From the NCBI GenBank assembly GCA_036387135.1, contig DASVUH010000040.1:1-64000 (forward strand): a stretch of 64,000 nucleotides of DNA, given 5' to 3'. Shown here piece by piece: positions 42,669 to 50,870 of the stretch. The notes under the pieces are model-generated. The model did no database searches. It was not told where the DNA came from and saw only the letters and a program-made list of their open reading frames with translations. The DNA is from JALZCH01 sp036387135. GTDB taxonomy: Bacteria; Acidobacteriota; Blastocatellia; Pyrinomonadales; Pyrinomonadaceae. The position numbers and the translations under genes are program-made. The stretch's first letter is position 1. The number at the start of each line of letters is the position of its first letter.

Positions 42669-44984
42669 ATGTTTCGAAAGAATAATTTTTTATCGTTTAT
42701 AAACTTTAGCTTGATAATCGTCTGTTTATCATTAACCGATTACTCTCACGCGCAAAGCAGAGCCGCCGTTAAACGTTCAGGCAAGAAAACAGCGCGGGAA
42801 GCAAGCAGTTCCAAACGCGCCAATCTTGAAAAAGCCGAAAGAGCGGCAAAATCGCGCGCAAAATCGGCTGCGCTCAAAATCAGAAAACAATTTGATGGAA
42901 AACTCGTTGCAATTCCACTGCAATATCACGGCGTTTCAGATTCGTTGTTTAACCTTGCCAGCCGTCCCGACTCTAATTCAAGGCTGAAAGAACGTACGTT
43001 TAAAGAGAACGAAAGAGAGCTTTTTTCCGGCAAGGCAAACCCGAATGAGCTGGTCGCCGCACCCGCGTCTGTTGTGCAAACGGAAACGTCCGCGCCTTTG
43101 GCTGCGACACCCGTCACAAGTTTTGAAGGACCCGGACAAGGAATGCCGGGCTACACTGTAACCACCTCTCCACCGGATACGACTTTAGCCGTCGGATTGA
43201 ATCACGTCGTCGTCTGGGTTAACGCGCAATACGCGGTTTTCAATAAAAGCGGAACAAAATTGCTCCCGGGAGCTGGTTTTGTTAACGGCAACACGCTGTT
43301 TGCGGGACTCGGTAATGCTTGCGAAACGACGAATCGCGGCGACCCGACGCTGCAATACGACCGCTTAGCCGACCGCTGGATTCTGAGTCAGTTTGCGTTT
43401 TCTTCCAATGCCGGTCCGTTTCTTCAATGCATTGCGGTTTCGACCTCCGGCGACCCAACCGGAAGTTATTACCGCTATTCGTTCTCGCTTCCGGGCGGCG
43501 GTTTCAATGATTACGGCAAGCTCGGCGTTTGGACTGACGCATATTATATTTCTTACGCTGTCCTTACAAGCCCCTCCGGCGTTTATATCGGCTCAGGTCT
43601 GTGCGCTTATGACAAAAGCAAAATGATGTTGGGCGAACCAGCCGTCTCGATCTGCGGAGTCGGCAATTATGCCGGCGCGGACGTTTTTCTTCCAATAGAT
43701 TTAGACGGAACGACGTTGCCGACAAATACCGCGCAGGGCGGTATTTTCGCGGGCTATTCATTTACCGGGCAGGCGATTCGGTTAATTAAGCTCAAGCCGG
43801 ATTTCGCCAATCTCACCGGCACGCTGAGCGATGGTTTAGGCGGCGCTTTGGAAAGCTACATCAACATCCCGGTCGGAGCGACGACCGCAGCATGCAACGG
43901 CGTCGGCAGCGCCTGCGTCCCGCAGCCCGGCACGACGACAAAACTTGACACACTCGGCGACCGCTTGATGTACCGGCTCGCTTATCGCAATCGCAACGGC
44001 GTTGACAGCCTTCTGGTGAGCCATGCGGTTGACCCCGACGGCGAAGGTGGGCGCGGCTCCGCCATTCGCTGGTATGAGATTCGCAACCCGTTTTCCGCCG
44101 CTCCGACTCTTTATCAAAACGCCACATACGATCCGGGCGCGAACGGCGACCGCTGGATGTCTTCGCTGGCAATGGATAAATTCGGCAACATTCTGATGGG
44201 CTATAACGTTGCCAACGCAGAGACGAACTTAAAGCCGTCCATCGCTTTCACCGGACGATTGCAGAGCGATCCGTTAAACACGATGCAGGGCGAGATTATC
44301 TCTCAAACCGGCGGCGGATCGCAGATCGGAGGACTGACCAGATGGGGCGATTACACGACAATGCAGATTGACCCGGCGGACGATGCAACTTTCTGGTATA
44401 TCGGTCAATACCTCGCGGCGGATGATTTTTTTAATTGGAACACTCGCGTTTTCAGCTACAAATTTGTCACTAATTTTGCCAATGTCGAAGGAAATGTAAC
44501 TTACGGAACGCCGCTGGTTACATATCCAGCCAAATACGTTCCGAATGTATCGTTCACTTCATCGGGCGATTACTCAACAACCGCTTTAACAAACAACTTT
44601 GGGGCGTATTCATTAACCAACCTCTTCACCGGCGGGTATTATACGGTCACGCCTGCAAAGACAGGAAACGTTAACGGCATTAGTCCGTTTGACGCAACGC
44701 TGGTTCTTCGTCATATTGCGGCTAACGGTGTGGGACCTAACGCCTTATCGGCAAATCAACAAATTGCGGCTGATACAAATGGCGCAAGCGGCATTACAGC
44801 CTTTGATGCAACGCTGATTCTTCGTTATGTGGCGGCAAATTCACAGAATGCCAATACCGGATTAGTCGGTAATTGGAAATTCTTACCCGGTTCACAAAGC
44901 TATCAGCCGTTAAACGGTTCAGCCTTCAACCAGAACTACACAGCCATTTTGATTGGAGAAATCAACGGCAATTGGGTGCCGTAA
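42669..44984 (+). CDS. large secreted protein with C-terminal dockerin-type repeats
   Basis: 771 aa. Signal sequence about 8-29 (FLSFINFSLIIVCLSLTDYSHA), a basic Ala/Lys/Arg-rich segment, then a large beta-rich region (about 140-610) with scattered conserved aromatic and glycine residues; no enzymatic motif is recognised. Residues about 615-740 hold a carboxypeptidase-like fold stretch (VEGNVTYGTPLV...GAYSLTNLFTGGYYTVTPAK) and two calcium-binding dockerin-like loops (GNVNGISPFDATLVLRHIA and NGASGITAFDATLILRYVA). No cohesin is in the window. It is likely extracellular. Confidence 0.7.
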   Translation: MFRKNNFLSFINFSLIIVCLSLTDYSHAQSRAAVKRSGKKTAREASSSKRANLEKAERAAKSRAKSAALKIRKQFDGKLVAIPLQYHGVSDSLFNLASRPDSNSRLKERTFKENERELFSGKANPNELVAAPASVVQTETSAPLAATPVTSFEGPGQGMPGYTVTTSPPDTTLAVGLNHVVVWVNAQYAVFNKSGTKLLPGAGFVNGNTLFAGLGNACETTNRGDPTLQYDRLADRWILSQFAFSSNAGPFLQCIAVSTSGDPTGSYYRYSFSLPGGGFNDYGKLGVWTDAYYISYAVLTSPSGVYIGSGLCAYDKSKMMLGEPAVSICGVGNYAGADVFLPIDLDGTTLPTNTAQGGIFAGYSFTGQAIRLIKLKPDFANLTGTLSDGLGGALESYINIPVGATTAACNGVGSACVPQPGTTTKLDTLGDRLMYRLAYRNRNGVDSLLVSHAVDPDGEGGRGSAIRWYEIRNPFSAAPTLYQNATYDPGANGDRWMSSLAMDKFGNILMGYNVANAETNLKPSIAFTGRLQSDPLNTMQGEIISQTGGGSQIGGLTRWGDYTTMQIDPADDATFWYIGQYLAADDFFNWNTRVFSYKFVTNFANVEGNVTYGTPLVTYPAKYVPNVSFTSSGDYSTTALTNNFGAYSLTNLFTGGYYTVTPAKTGNVNGISPFDATLVLRHIAANGVGPNALSANQQIAADTNGASGITAFDATLILRYVAANSQNANTGLVGNWKFLPGSQSYQPLNGSAFNQNYTAILIGEINGNWVP

Positions 44985-45008
44985 GCTAATTTCGACGCCT
45001 CTTTTTTT

Positions 45009-45974
45009 TCAGGTCATTGCCAGAATTATTTTGCGCGCGCCGCTAAAAGGCATTCGTCCGTGTGCCGCGAGCAGATTGTCCAAAACCAGAACATCGCCCG
45101 CGCGCCAGGGAAACAGCACGGTTTCGCTCGTTAAGACGGTTCGGATTTGTTCGAGCATTTTAACCGGAATCGGCGAGCCGTCGCCGAATTTAGCGTTCAG
45201 GCGAAAATCGTCTTCCGGCATCTGCGAAATAAAGTCTTGATATGTTTTCGCGTCCAGCGCCGATGGGTGAAAGCCGTGCGCTTGATTAAACCAAACCTCC
45301 TCGCCGGTTTCGGGATGCACAATCGTTGCCGGGCGCGTTTGGCTGAGACGCAAACCGCCGTCCGGCTTCCATTCAAAATCTCCGCCGACCGCTCGGCAAT
45401 ACGTTTCGACCTCGTTTTTATCTTCGGTTTCAAAAGCGTCCTGCCAGGAATACCCCGAACCTTTGTTCGCGTCCAGATTGCGAATGTACATCACGCCCTT
45501 TTGTTTAAAGACGCGCACAATATCAGGCTCGATTTTATTTAAAATCCGGCGGCTGTCGGCAATTGAAGTTTCGCCGCCGGTTTCCGGCTGGATTGCGCAG
45601 CAAAAAAACAAGAGACGCGGAAACTCTTCCGCGTAAGACAATTCGTTGTGCAAAGCGAGCGTTAAATCGGGCGGATATTCGGTCGAAGTGTAAACTTTCC
45701 CCTCAAGCCGCGAGCGCGGCGAAGCTCCGCCGGTGTAATTTAATAAATCTTTTCCCGAAAATTCAGCGGCAAATCTCCCCAAATCCGCTTCGGTCGAAAG
45801 TCCGAAACCGCGAAACAGCAGCGCGCCGCAGCGATGCAGATTTTCAATTAAAAATTCCTTTTTCTGACGACAAACGGCAAACAAAGTTTCAGGCGCGCCG
45901 CTCTCCGTTTGAACCGATTCGGGTTCAATCACAAAAGGCATTCTCAGGCTGTCGAAAAGCGCGGCTTTAATCAT
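45009..45974 (-). CDS. TauD/TfdA-type Fe(II)/2-oxoglutarate dioxygenase (SyrP-like)
   Basis: 321 aa. Iron ligands: His109-x-Glu111 in LALHNELSYAEEFPRL (HxE instead of HxD) and distal His305 in LLAAHGRMPFSGARK, with 2-oxoglutarate Arg314. CCAIQPETGGETSIADSR matches SyrP-like hydroxylases of natural-product pathways. It is divergent from three tightly linked genes (46163 to 49953), sharing a 188-bp intergenic region with a small palindrome. It probably hydroxylates an amino acid or peptide-like intermediate of that cluster (inference). Confidence 0.88.
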   Translation of the reverse strand: MIKAALFDSLRMPFVIEPESVQTESGAPETLFAVCRQKKEFLIENLHRCGALLFRGFGLSTEADLGRFAAEFSGKDLLNYTGGASPRSRLEGKVYTSTEYPPDLTLALHNELSYAEEFPRLLFFCCAIQPETGGETSIADSRRILNKIEPDIVRVFKQKGVMYIRNLDANKGSGYSWQDAFETEDKNEVETYCRAVGGDFEWKPDGGLRLSQTRPATIVHPETGEEVWFNQAHGFHPSALDAKTYQDFISQMPEDDFRLNAKFGDGSPIPVKMLEQIRTVLTSETVLFPWRAGDVLVLDNLLAAHGRMPFSGARKIILAMT

Positions 45975-46036
45975 CGCTGGTAAGTATTAAAATAAGTTGT
46001 AAACGCATTAAAAATTATTTCAAAAGTTTTTAATGT

Positions 46037-46051
46037 TCTGTAGCGTACAGA
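46037..46051. promoter_or_regulatory. palindrome TCTGTA-GCG-TACAGA in divergent region
   Basis: 6-bp perfect arms around GCG, midway between the divergent dioxygenase and the oxygenase/ATP-grasp genes. It is a candidate operator controlling both directions. Confidence 0.35.
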
Positions 46052-46162
46052 CTCATATTTTAAAAACAGCTATCTTCAAGCATTATAATTTTAAAAGTTT
46101 TGATTTTGGCGTCTTACTGAATCTTTAAAATCAGCACGAACGAGAACTGTTCGGCATCGGCT

Positions 46163-46927
46163 ATGATAAACGGAACTCAAGAAACCTTAAATAAAACAAC
46201 GGAAAACGGAGCTGCTTCTGAAATTTCCGCAATAGACTACGGCGAATATCGCGCGCCGGATTTAGACCCGCGAATCAAATACCCGTCTTACAAAACTTTC
46301 GATGAATTTATTGATGTGGAACGGCTGAAATCGCTGGACGGCTATCTGACACAGAAAATCAGCCGTCATATGCAGGCGCAGAACGATTTGCGTTTTTATA
46401 CCGGACCCTATCGTTTGCAGGACGACGCGCCCGACCGCCCCGGCTCGCGGATGATTTATTTGGCGGCGTCGAGCCGACCGGACAGTTATTTCGATTTGGA
46501 CAAAACCGAATATTGGACTTTGACCGAACACGCGAACGAGTTTGCGCTGCTGATGGATTTTATCCGCACGTTGCCGTTTAAAGCGACGGGCAGAATGCTG
46601 ATTATGTACGACGACGCGCCGCGTCCCGTGCCGTCACACCGCGACCACATCGAAACCGAGATTTGTCACGAGTTTTTGTGGTTTCGGACGAACAAGAAAA
46701 AGCCGTTTTTTATGCTCAATCATCTGACGGGCGAAAAACAGTATGTCGAACATTATTCGGCTTGGTTCGATTCGGTAAATCAATTTCACGGCTCAGACCC
46801 GGTTGACGGATTGTCGTTCAGCATTCGAGTAGACGGTTTGTTTACCGATGAATTTAGGGAGCGAATTCCTTTTCCCCAGCAGAATCGCGCTTCCGCGCCC
46901 TCTTTGTGGGCTTGCATTTCAGATTAA
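46163..46927 (+). CDS. aspartyl/asparaginyl beta-hydroxylase-like oxygenase
   Basis: 254 aa. No family is certain, but the C-terminal half has the AspH-type order: H159-R-D161 (PSHRDHIETE), then HEFLWFRTNKKKPFFMLN, distal His209 (VNQFHGSD) and Arg222 (FSIRVDGLF). This would be an Fe(II)/2-oxoglutarate site on a double-stranded beta helix. It is the first plus-strand gene of the ATP-grasp/decarboxylase cluster, divergent from a second dioxygenase. No ribosome site is obvious. Confidence 0.6.
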   Translation: MINGTQETLNKTTENGAASEISAIDYGEYRAPDLDPRIKYPSYKTFDEFIDVERLKSLDGYLTQKISRHMQAQNDLRFYTGPYRLQDDAPDRPGSRMIYLAASSRPDSYFDLDKTEYWTLTEHANEFALLMDFIRTLPFKATGRMLIMYDDAPRPVPSHRDHIETEICHEFLWFRTNKKKPFFMLNHLTGEKQYVEHYSAWFDSVNQFHGSDPVDGLSFSIRVDGLFTDEFRERIPFPQQNRASAPSLWACISD

Positions 46928-46997
46928 ATTTTTTGAGGCAATGCGCCGCCGCGAGTTTTTATTAAGCGCGGAATTGTCCTCGTTTTTGTTGGGCTTT

Positions 46998-49277
46998 ATG
47001 AAAATTTATATTAGCGGACTTTACAGTGGAACAAATCCTCAACCGGGCGTCGGAATTGCCCGCTCGCTCAGATCGGCTTACCCGGACGCGACGCTCGTCG
47101 GCGTCGAATATTCAAATCGTTGTTCGGGTATTCATTGGCGCGATTTCGACGAAATCTGGCTTCAGCGTCCCTGGGAAGAATTGAGCTTGTCGGATTACGC
47201 CGAAACCGTGCGTGAAGTGTTGGATTCGGGCGCGCTGTGGATTTCGAGCATTGATCTCGAAATTATGTGGTTCGGCGAGATTTTCCCCGACGGGCATCCG
47301 AATCTTTTAACGCCGCCGATGAGCGCGCTGCGGCAGACAATGAAACCCGAAGTTCCGGCGCACAAAGGCTTGCCCGTCGAAATTCCGACGTTTGTGACGA
47401 CCGATCTTTCCGATTGGGAACTGCACGCTTTTTGCCGCCAGCACGATTGGAAAGTATGGCTCAAAGGTCCGTATTACGAAGCGGTGCGCGTTCGCACTTG
47501 GGCTGATTTGGAAGCGATGCGCGGAATTTTGTCCAGAGCCTGGGCGACTGAAAGGCTGTTTTTGCAAACGCACGTTACCGGATACGAAGAATCCGTCACC
47601 ATTTCAGCTTACAAAGGCGAATTGCTCAAATGCGTCCAGATGCGGAAACGCGATTTGACCGAACTCAATAAAACCTGGGCTGGCGATATTTCCGAAGTCT
47701 CTGCGGAATTTGCGGAGCCGCTCCGTAAAATCGTCAAAGATTTAAATTGGACGGGCGGCGCGGAGCTTGAAATGGTGCACGACGCAGCCGGAAAACTTTA
47801 TCTTTTGGAAATCAATCCGCGTTTTCCCGCCTGGATTCACGGCGCGACGATTACCGGACACAATATGCCCGCCGCTCTGGTCGAGGGCGCGACAAAAATC
47901 AAGGCGCAAAAAGCCGAGCCGCAGGCGGAAGAATTTACGCGTGTGGTGATGGAAATTCCCGTTCGACCGGATTTTCCGCTGCCGCCGTTGCCGGAACCAT
48001 ACACAGGCGCATTCGGTCATTCGCTCAAACATCCTTCGGGCTTGATAGAATTCGCGCAACGGCTTCATAAAACGGATGGAAACGGTAACGGAAATGGAAA
48101 TGGTAACGGCAACGGTCATCACAAATCCGAGAATCGAATCGCCGATGTGCCGCCGACTTTTTTAAGCGATTTATCGAATTTCGATTTCTCGCGCGTCGAA
48201 ACGCCTTCGTTTTTGTTTCTGGAAAAAACCGCCGAACAGCTTTTCGCCCGCGCCGAACAACTCGCCGAAAAACTTTCGACCGATTCGGTTTCGGTCAGAA
48301 ACGCTTACAGCATCAAGACCAACCCGGATGAGCGTTTGATCGCGCTGGCACGCAAACACGGATTTTTAGCCGAAGCGATTTCTCTTTTGGAAATCAACAA
48401 AGCGCTGGAAATCGGGTTTGAGCCGGAAGAATGCGTTTTAAACGGTCCGGGCAAATGGTGGCGCAAAGAATATTTGCCAAGCTCGCCGATGCGGACTGTT
48501 TTTTCCGATTCGATTGCCGATTTAAACCGCATTGTCGAGAGCGCCGCAAACGGCGAAATCAAAGCCGAAACTTTCGGCGTCAGGCTGCGCACGCCGAATA
48601 TTCCGTCGCGTTTCGGAATTCCGGTGGACACGCCTGAAACTTTCCGGCAGCTTATCGAATCAATCAGTCTTTTGCCGCGCGATTCCCGCTTCGGCGTTCA
48701 TTTCCACATGGCGAGCAGCAACGTCGGCGTCGCGCAATGGTGGAGTTTGTTTGAAACGATGCTCCGCTGGTGCAGCTCGATTGAAGCTCTGACGGGCAGA
48801 ATGATCGAAACTCTCGATGTCGGCGGCGGCTGGTTCCCGGACGATTGGCACGACCGCTCGGACGATCATTTCGAGCGCGCCGTCGCAAACGCCAAACGAT
48901 TTTTGCCGAACGTGCGGGAAATTATTTCCGAACCGGGCAAAGCTCTCGCACAGCCTTCGATGGCGGTGGCGATGCGGATTTTGGAAGTTCAGGAAATTGC
49001 CGACGGCGGAAAAGAAGTTGTCGTTGACGGTTCGATTGCCGAATTGCCGATGTATTTCTTTTACCCGCACCGGATTCTTTGCAAAGATGTGCGCACGGGA
49101 ATGTGGCAGGCGCTCGGACGCGGAAAAGCGCATCTTTTGGGAAGATTGTGTATGGAACACGACATTGTCGCCACAAATGTCGAATTGCCCGAAGGCGTTG
49201 GAGTCGGAGACACGCTCGTTTTCTGCGACGCCGGAGCTTACGATAGGAGTATGAGTTATGTCTTTGGACGTGGTTAA
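46998..49277 (+). CDS. ATP-grasp ligase fused to PLP-dependent (ODC/DAP type) decarboxylase
   Basis: 759 aa; start placed at KIYISGLYSG, though the frame is open further upstream (an ATG at 46941 is possible). Residues 1-350 are an ATP-grasp ligase, with KLYLLEINPRFP giving the metal-binding Glu271/Asn273 and Arg275. A GNGNGNGNGNGNGNGHH linker follows (about 361-375). Residues about 390-759 are a fold-type III decarboxylase with PLP Lys440 (AYSIKTNP), HFH (568-570), GGG phosphate loop (LDVGGGWFPD), catalytic Cys718 in GRLCMEHD and Tyr748 in GAYDRSMSYVF. A complete ligase joined to a complete decarboxylase suggests forming a peptide-like bond and decarboxylating a linked amino acid. Confidence 0.9.
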   Translation: MKIYISGLYSGTNPQPGVGIARSLRSAYPDATLVGVEYSNRCSGIHWRDFDEIWLQRPWEELSLSDYAETVREVLDSGALWISSIDLEIMWFGEIFPDGHPNLLTPPMSALRQTMKPEVPAHKGLPVEIPTFVTTDLSDWELHAFCRQHDWKVWLKGPYYEAVRVRTWADLEAMRGILSRAWATERLFLQTHVTGYEESVTISAYKGELLKCVQMRKRDLTELNKTWAGDISEVSAEFAEPLRKIVKDLNWTGGAELEMVHDAAGKLYLLEINPRFPAWIHGATITGHNMPAALVEGATKIKAQKAEPQAEEFTRVVMEIPVRPDFPLPPLPEPYTGAFGHSLKHPSGLIEFAQRLHKTDGNGNGNGNGNGNGHHKSENRIADVPPTFLSDLSNFDFSRVETPSFLFLEKTAEQLFARAEQLAEKLSTDSVSVRNAYSIKTNPDERLIALARKHGFLAEAISLLEINKALEIGFEPEECVLNGPGKWWRKEYLPSSPMRTVFSDSIADLNRIVESAANGEIKAETFGVRLRTPNIPSRFGIPVDTPETFRQLIESISLLPRDSRFGVHFHMASSNVGVAQWWSLFETMLRWCSSIEALTGRMIETLDVGGGWFPDDWHDRSDDHFERAVANAKRFLPNVREIISEPGKALAQPSMAVAMRILEVQEIADGGKEVVVDGSIAELPMYFFYPHRILCKDVRTGMWQALGRGKAHLLGRLCMEHDIVATNVELPEGVGVGDTLVFCDAGAYDRSMSYVFGRG

Positions 49278-49953
49278 TAATACATCTCACGAAGAAACAA
49301 ACGGTTATCACGCTTGCGGTGTGATAAAAGGCGGCGCGGTGTTTGAAAATTGGCGCGAATTTCCATACACAAACGTTTCGCATCACGGCTCGACCTGCTG
49401 CGAAATGGCTCGCGAATGGCTTTACGCGATGGATTACACGCAATTAAACGGCGGCAGCCCTTTTACGGGTCCGCGCTGGCTGCGGCAGCGCTACAATTGG
49501 GGACCGACCGTCTATCCGATTCACTGGTGCGAAGCAGTCGAAGAAAAAACTCTGGATTGCGGCGCGCTGGCTTCGCTTTCGCGCGAGGTTTTTAAATCGC
49601 GCAATGTCCGAGCGTATCCGGCGCAACTCGTTCAGCAATTTACGACTCACGCCACCGCGCAGTGGCAAAAGAAATGGAACGAAAAAGAAGCTTCGACGCA
49701 CTGGATTAACGATGACGTGATTTATCACGAAGGCTGCGCGATTTTGACCGGAGGAAACGAAATCAAAGTCTGGGATTCGAGCGCCGGCTGGTGGGTTCGT
49801 CCCATTCCGCAAAACGGTTACGGCAGTTTGCTGGCACTCAGAATTTGCACGGACGACCGAAACAACATTTCGGTTTTTCAATGGGGCGATCACAAAATCG
49901 CGGCAAATCGCTGGCAAAAATTTGAAACCCAGCAGCTTGCCGCCGCTGCGTAA
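49258..49953 (+). CDS. cysteine-protease/transglutaminase-fold protein of unknown function
   Basis: 231 aa, overlapping the ATP-grasp fusion gene by 20 bp (AGGAG upstream of ATG), so translationally coupled. A catalytic-like triad is visible: Cys101 (KTLDCGALASLSREVF), His157 (VIYHEGCAIL) and Asp173 (IKVWDSSAGWW), in the order of transglutaminase/papain-like folds. Such enzymes can act as amide synthases or hydrolases. Many Trp, Cys and His residues. No family is recognised. Its coupling to the ligase/decarboxylase suggests processing or condensing its product. Confidence 0.7.
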   Translation: MSLDVVNNTSHEETNGYHACGVIKGGAVFENWREFPYTNVSHHGSTCCEMAREWLYAMDYTQLNGGSPFTGPRWLRQRYNWGPTVYPIHWCEAVEEKTLDCGALASLSREVFKSRNVRAYPAQLVQQFTTHATAQWQKKWNEKEASTHWINDDVIYHEGCAILTGGNEIKVWDSSAGWWVRPIPQNGYGSLLALRICTDDRNNISVFQWGDHKIAANRWQKFETQQLAAAA

Positions 49954-49978
49954 CAAACAACTAAAAATTTACTTTAAT

Positions 49979-50013
49979 AAAAAGCACTTTGATACGAAGT
50001 GCTTTTTATTTTT
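49979..50013 (+). terminator. Rho-independent terminator
   Basis: AAAAAGCACTT pairs with AAGTGCTTTTT (49997-50007) around a 7-nt loop, followed by ATTTTTT. It closes the ATP-grasp cluster. Confidence 0.85.
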
Positions 50014-50114
50014 TGGCTTAGTTTAACTTTATCGAAACATTTGCACTTGATTGCAGCGAAAATGACAGGCAAAATATCTTGAATCGAACGCGAGACGGAA
50101 GTTGTGTTTAATGA

Positions 50115-50324
50115 ATGATTGAAAATCAATCAGAAGATGGCGACGTACATAAATTGCAGCGCGTCAGGCACGAAATCAATAATGCCTTGACCGCTGTTTT
50201 GGGGAACACGCAGATTTTATTGCTGCGGGCGAATTTGGACGAAAAATCTCGCGCAAGAATCGAGAAAATAGAGGAACAGGCAAAGCGGATTCGAGAGCTT
50301 GCCGCAGAATTGAAGGAAGATTAA
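50115..50324 (+). CDS. stand-alone HisKA-like dimerisation domain protein
   Basis: 69 aa. An H-box-like sequence RHEINNALTAVLGNTQILLL (His19) and a second amphipathic helix (ARIEKIEEQAKRIRELAAEL) form a helical hairpin as in histidine-kinase DHp domains. No CA/ATPase domain is present and none follows. It could serve as a phosphotransfer partner, or it could be a decayed kinase. It is 3 bp upstream of smpB and probably co-transcribed. Confidence 0.6.
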   Translation: MIENQSEDGDVHKLQRVRHEINNALTAVLGNTQILLLRANLDEKSRARIEKIEEQAKRIRELAAELKED

Positions 50325-50327
50325 ATT

Positions 50328-50792
50328 TTGGCAGACGCAACCGAAAAAGACATTTTGGCGAACCGGCAGGTTTTTCACGAGTATCACATTCTCGACCGCT
50401 ACGAAGCGGGCGCGATGCTGCAAGGCACGGAAGTCAAAAGCATTATGGACGGACGGATTCAATTAAAGGATTCTTACGTTACCGTTCGCGACGGCGAGGC
50501 TTGGCTTTTTAACGCTCACATCTCGCCTTATTCCCACGGCAATATTCAGAATCACGACCCGCTCCGCACGCGAAAACTGCTTTTGCACAAACGCGAAATC
50601 GAAAAGCTCGCCGACGAAACCGTCATCAAAGGAATGACGCTCGTCGTGACTCGGATTTACTGGAAAAACGGGCGCATCAAATTTGAAATCGGCGTGGCGA
50701 AAGGTAAAAAATTGTACGACAAGCGCGAAACCGAAATGAAGCGGACAATTGACCGCGAAACGCAAGTCGAAATCAAAGAGCGAACGAGATAA
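50328..50792 (+). CDS. smpB: SsrA-binding protein SmpB
   Basis: 154 aa with a TTG start. It binds tmRNA and delivers it to stalled ribosomes for trans-translation. Family landmarks: NRQVFHEYHILDRYEAGAMLQGTEVKS, GEAWLFNAHISPYSHGN, RTRKLLLHKREIEKL and the basic C-terminal tail KGKKLYDKRETEMKRTIDRE. The tmRNA gene ssrA is not in the window. Confidence 0.98.
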   Translation: MADATEKDILANRQVFHEYHILDRYEAGAMLQGTEVKSIMDGRIQLKDSYVTVRDGEAWLFNAHISPYSHGNIQNHDPLRTRKLLLHKREIEKLADETVIKGMTLVVTRIYWKNGRIKFEIGVAKGKKLYDKRETEMKRTIDRETQVEIKERTR

Positions 50793-50870
50793 AGAGTTGA
50801 TTTTAAAGCTCAAGAATTTTTCAATATTTTTGCAATAATTTATAGTTGACAAATTGGGGAATAAAAAAAA

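Noticed and set aside
46848..46997. N-terminal extension of the ATP-grasp fusion from the first in-frame ATG
   Set aside because: The first part overlaps the upstream gene and does not look like an ATP-grasp start; the domain begins at KIYISG. The start at 46941 remains possible.
48660..49160. Open minus-strand frame of 166 codons opposite the decarboxylase domain
   Set aside because: It lies fully over residues carrying the PLP-decarboxylase motifs on the plus strand. The codon pattern is that of an antisense shadow.
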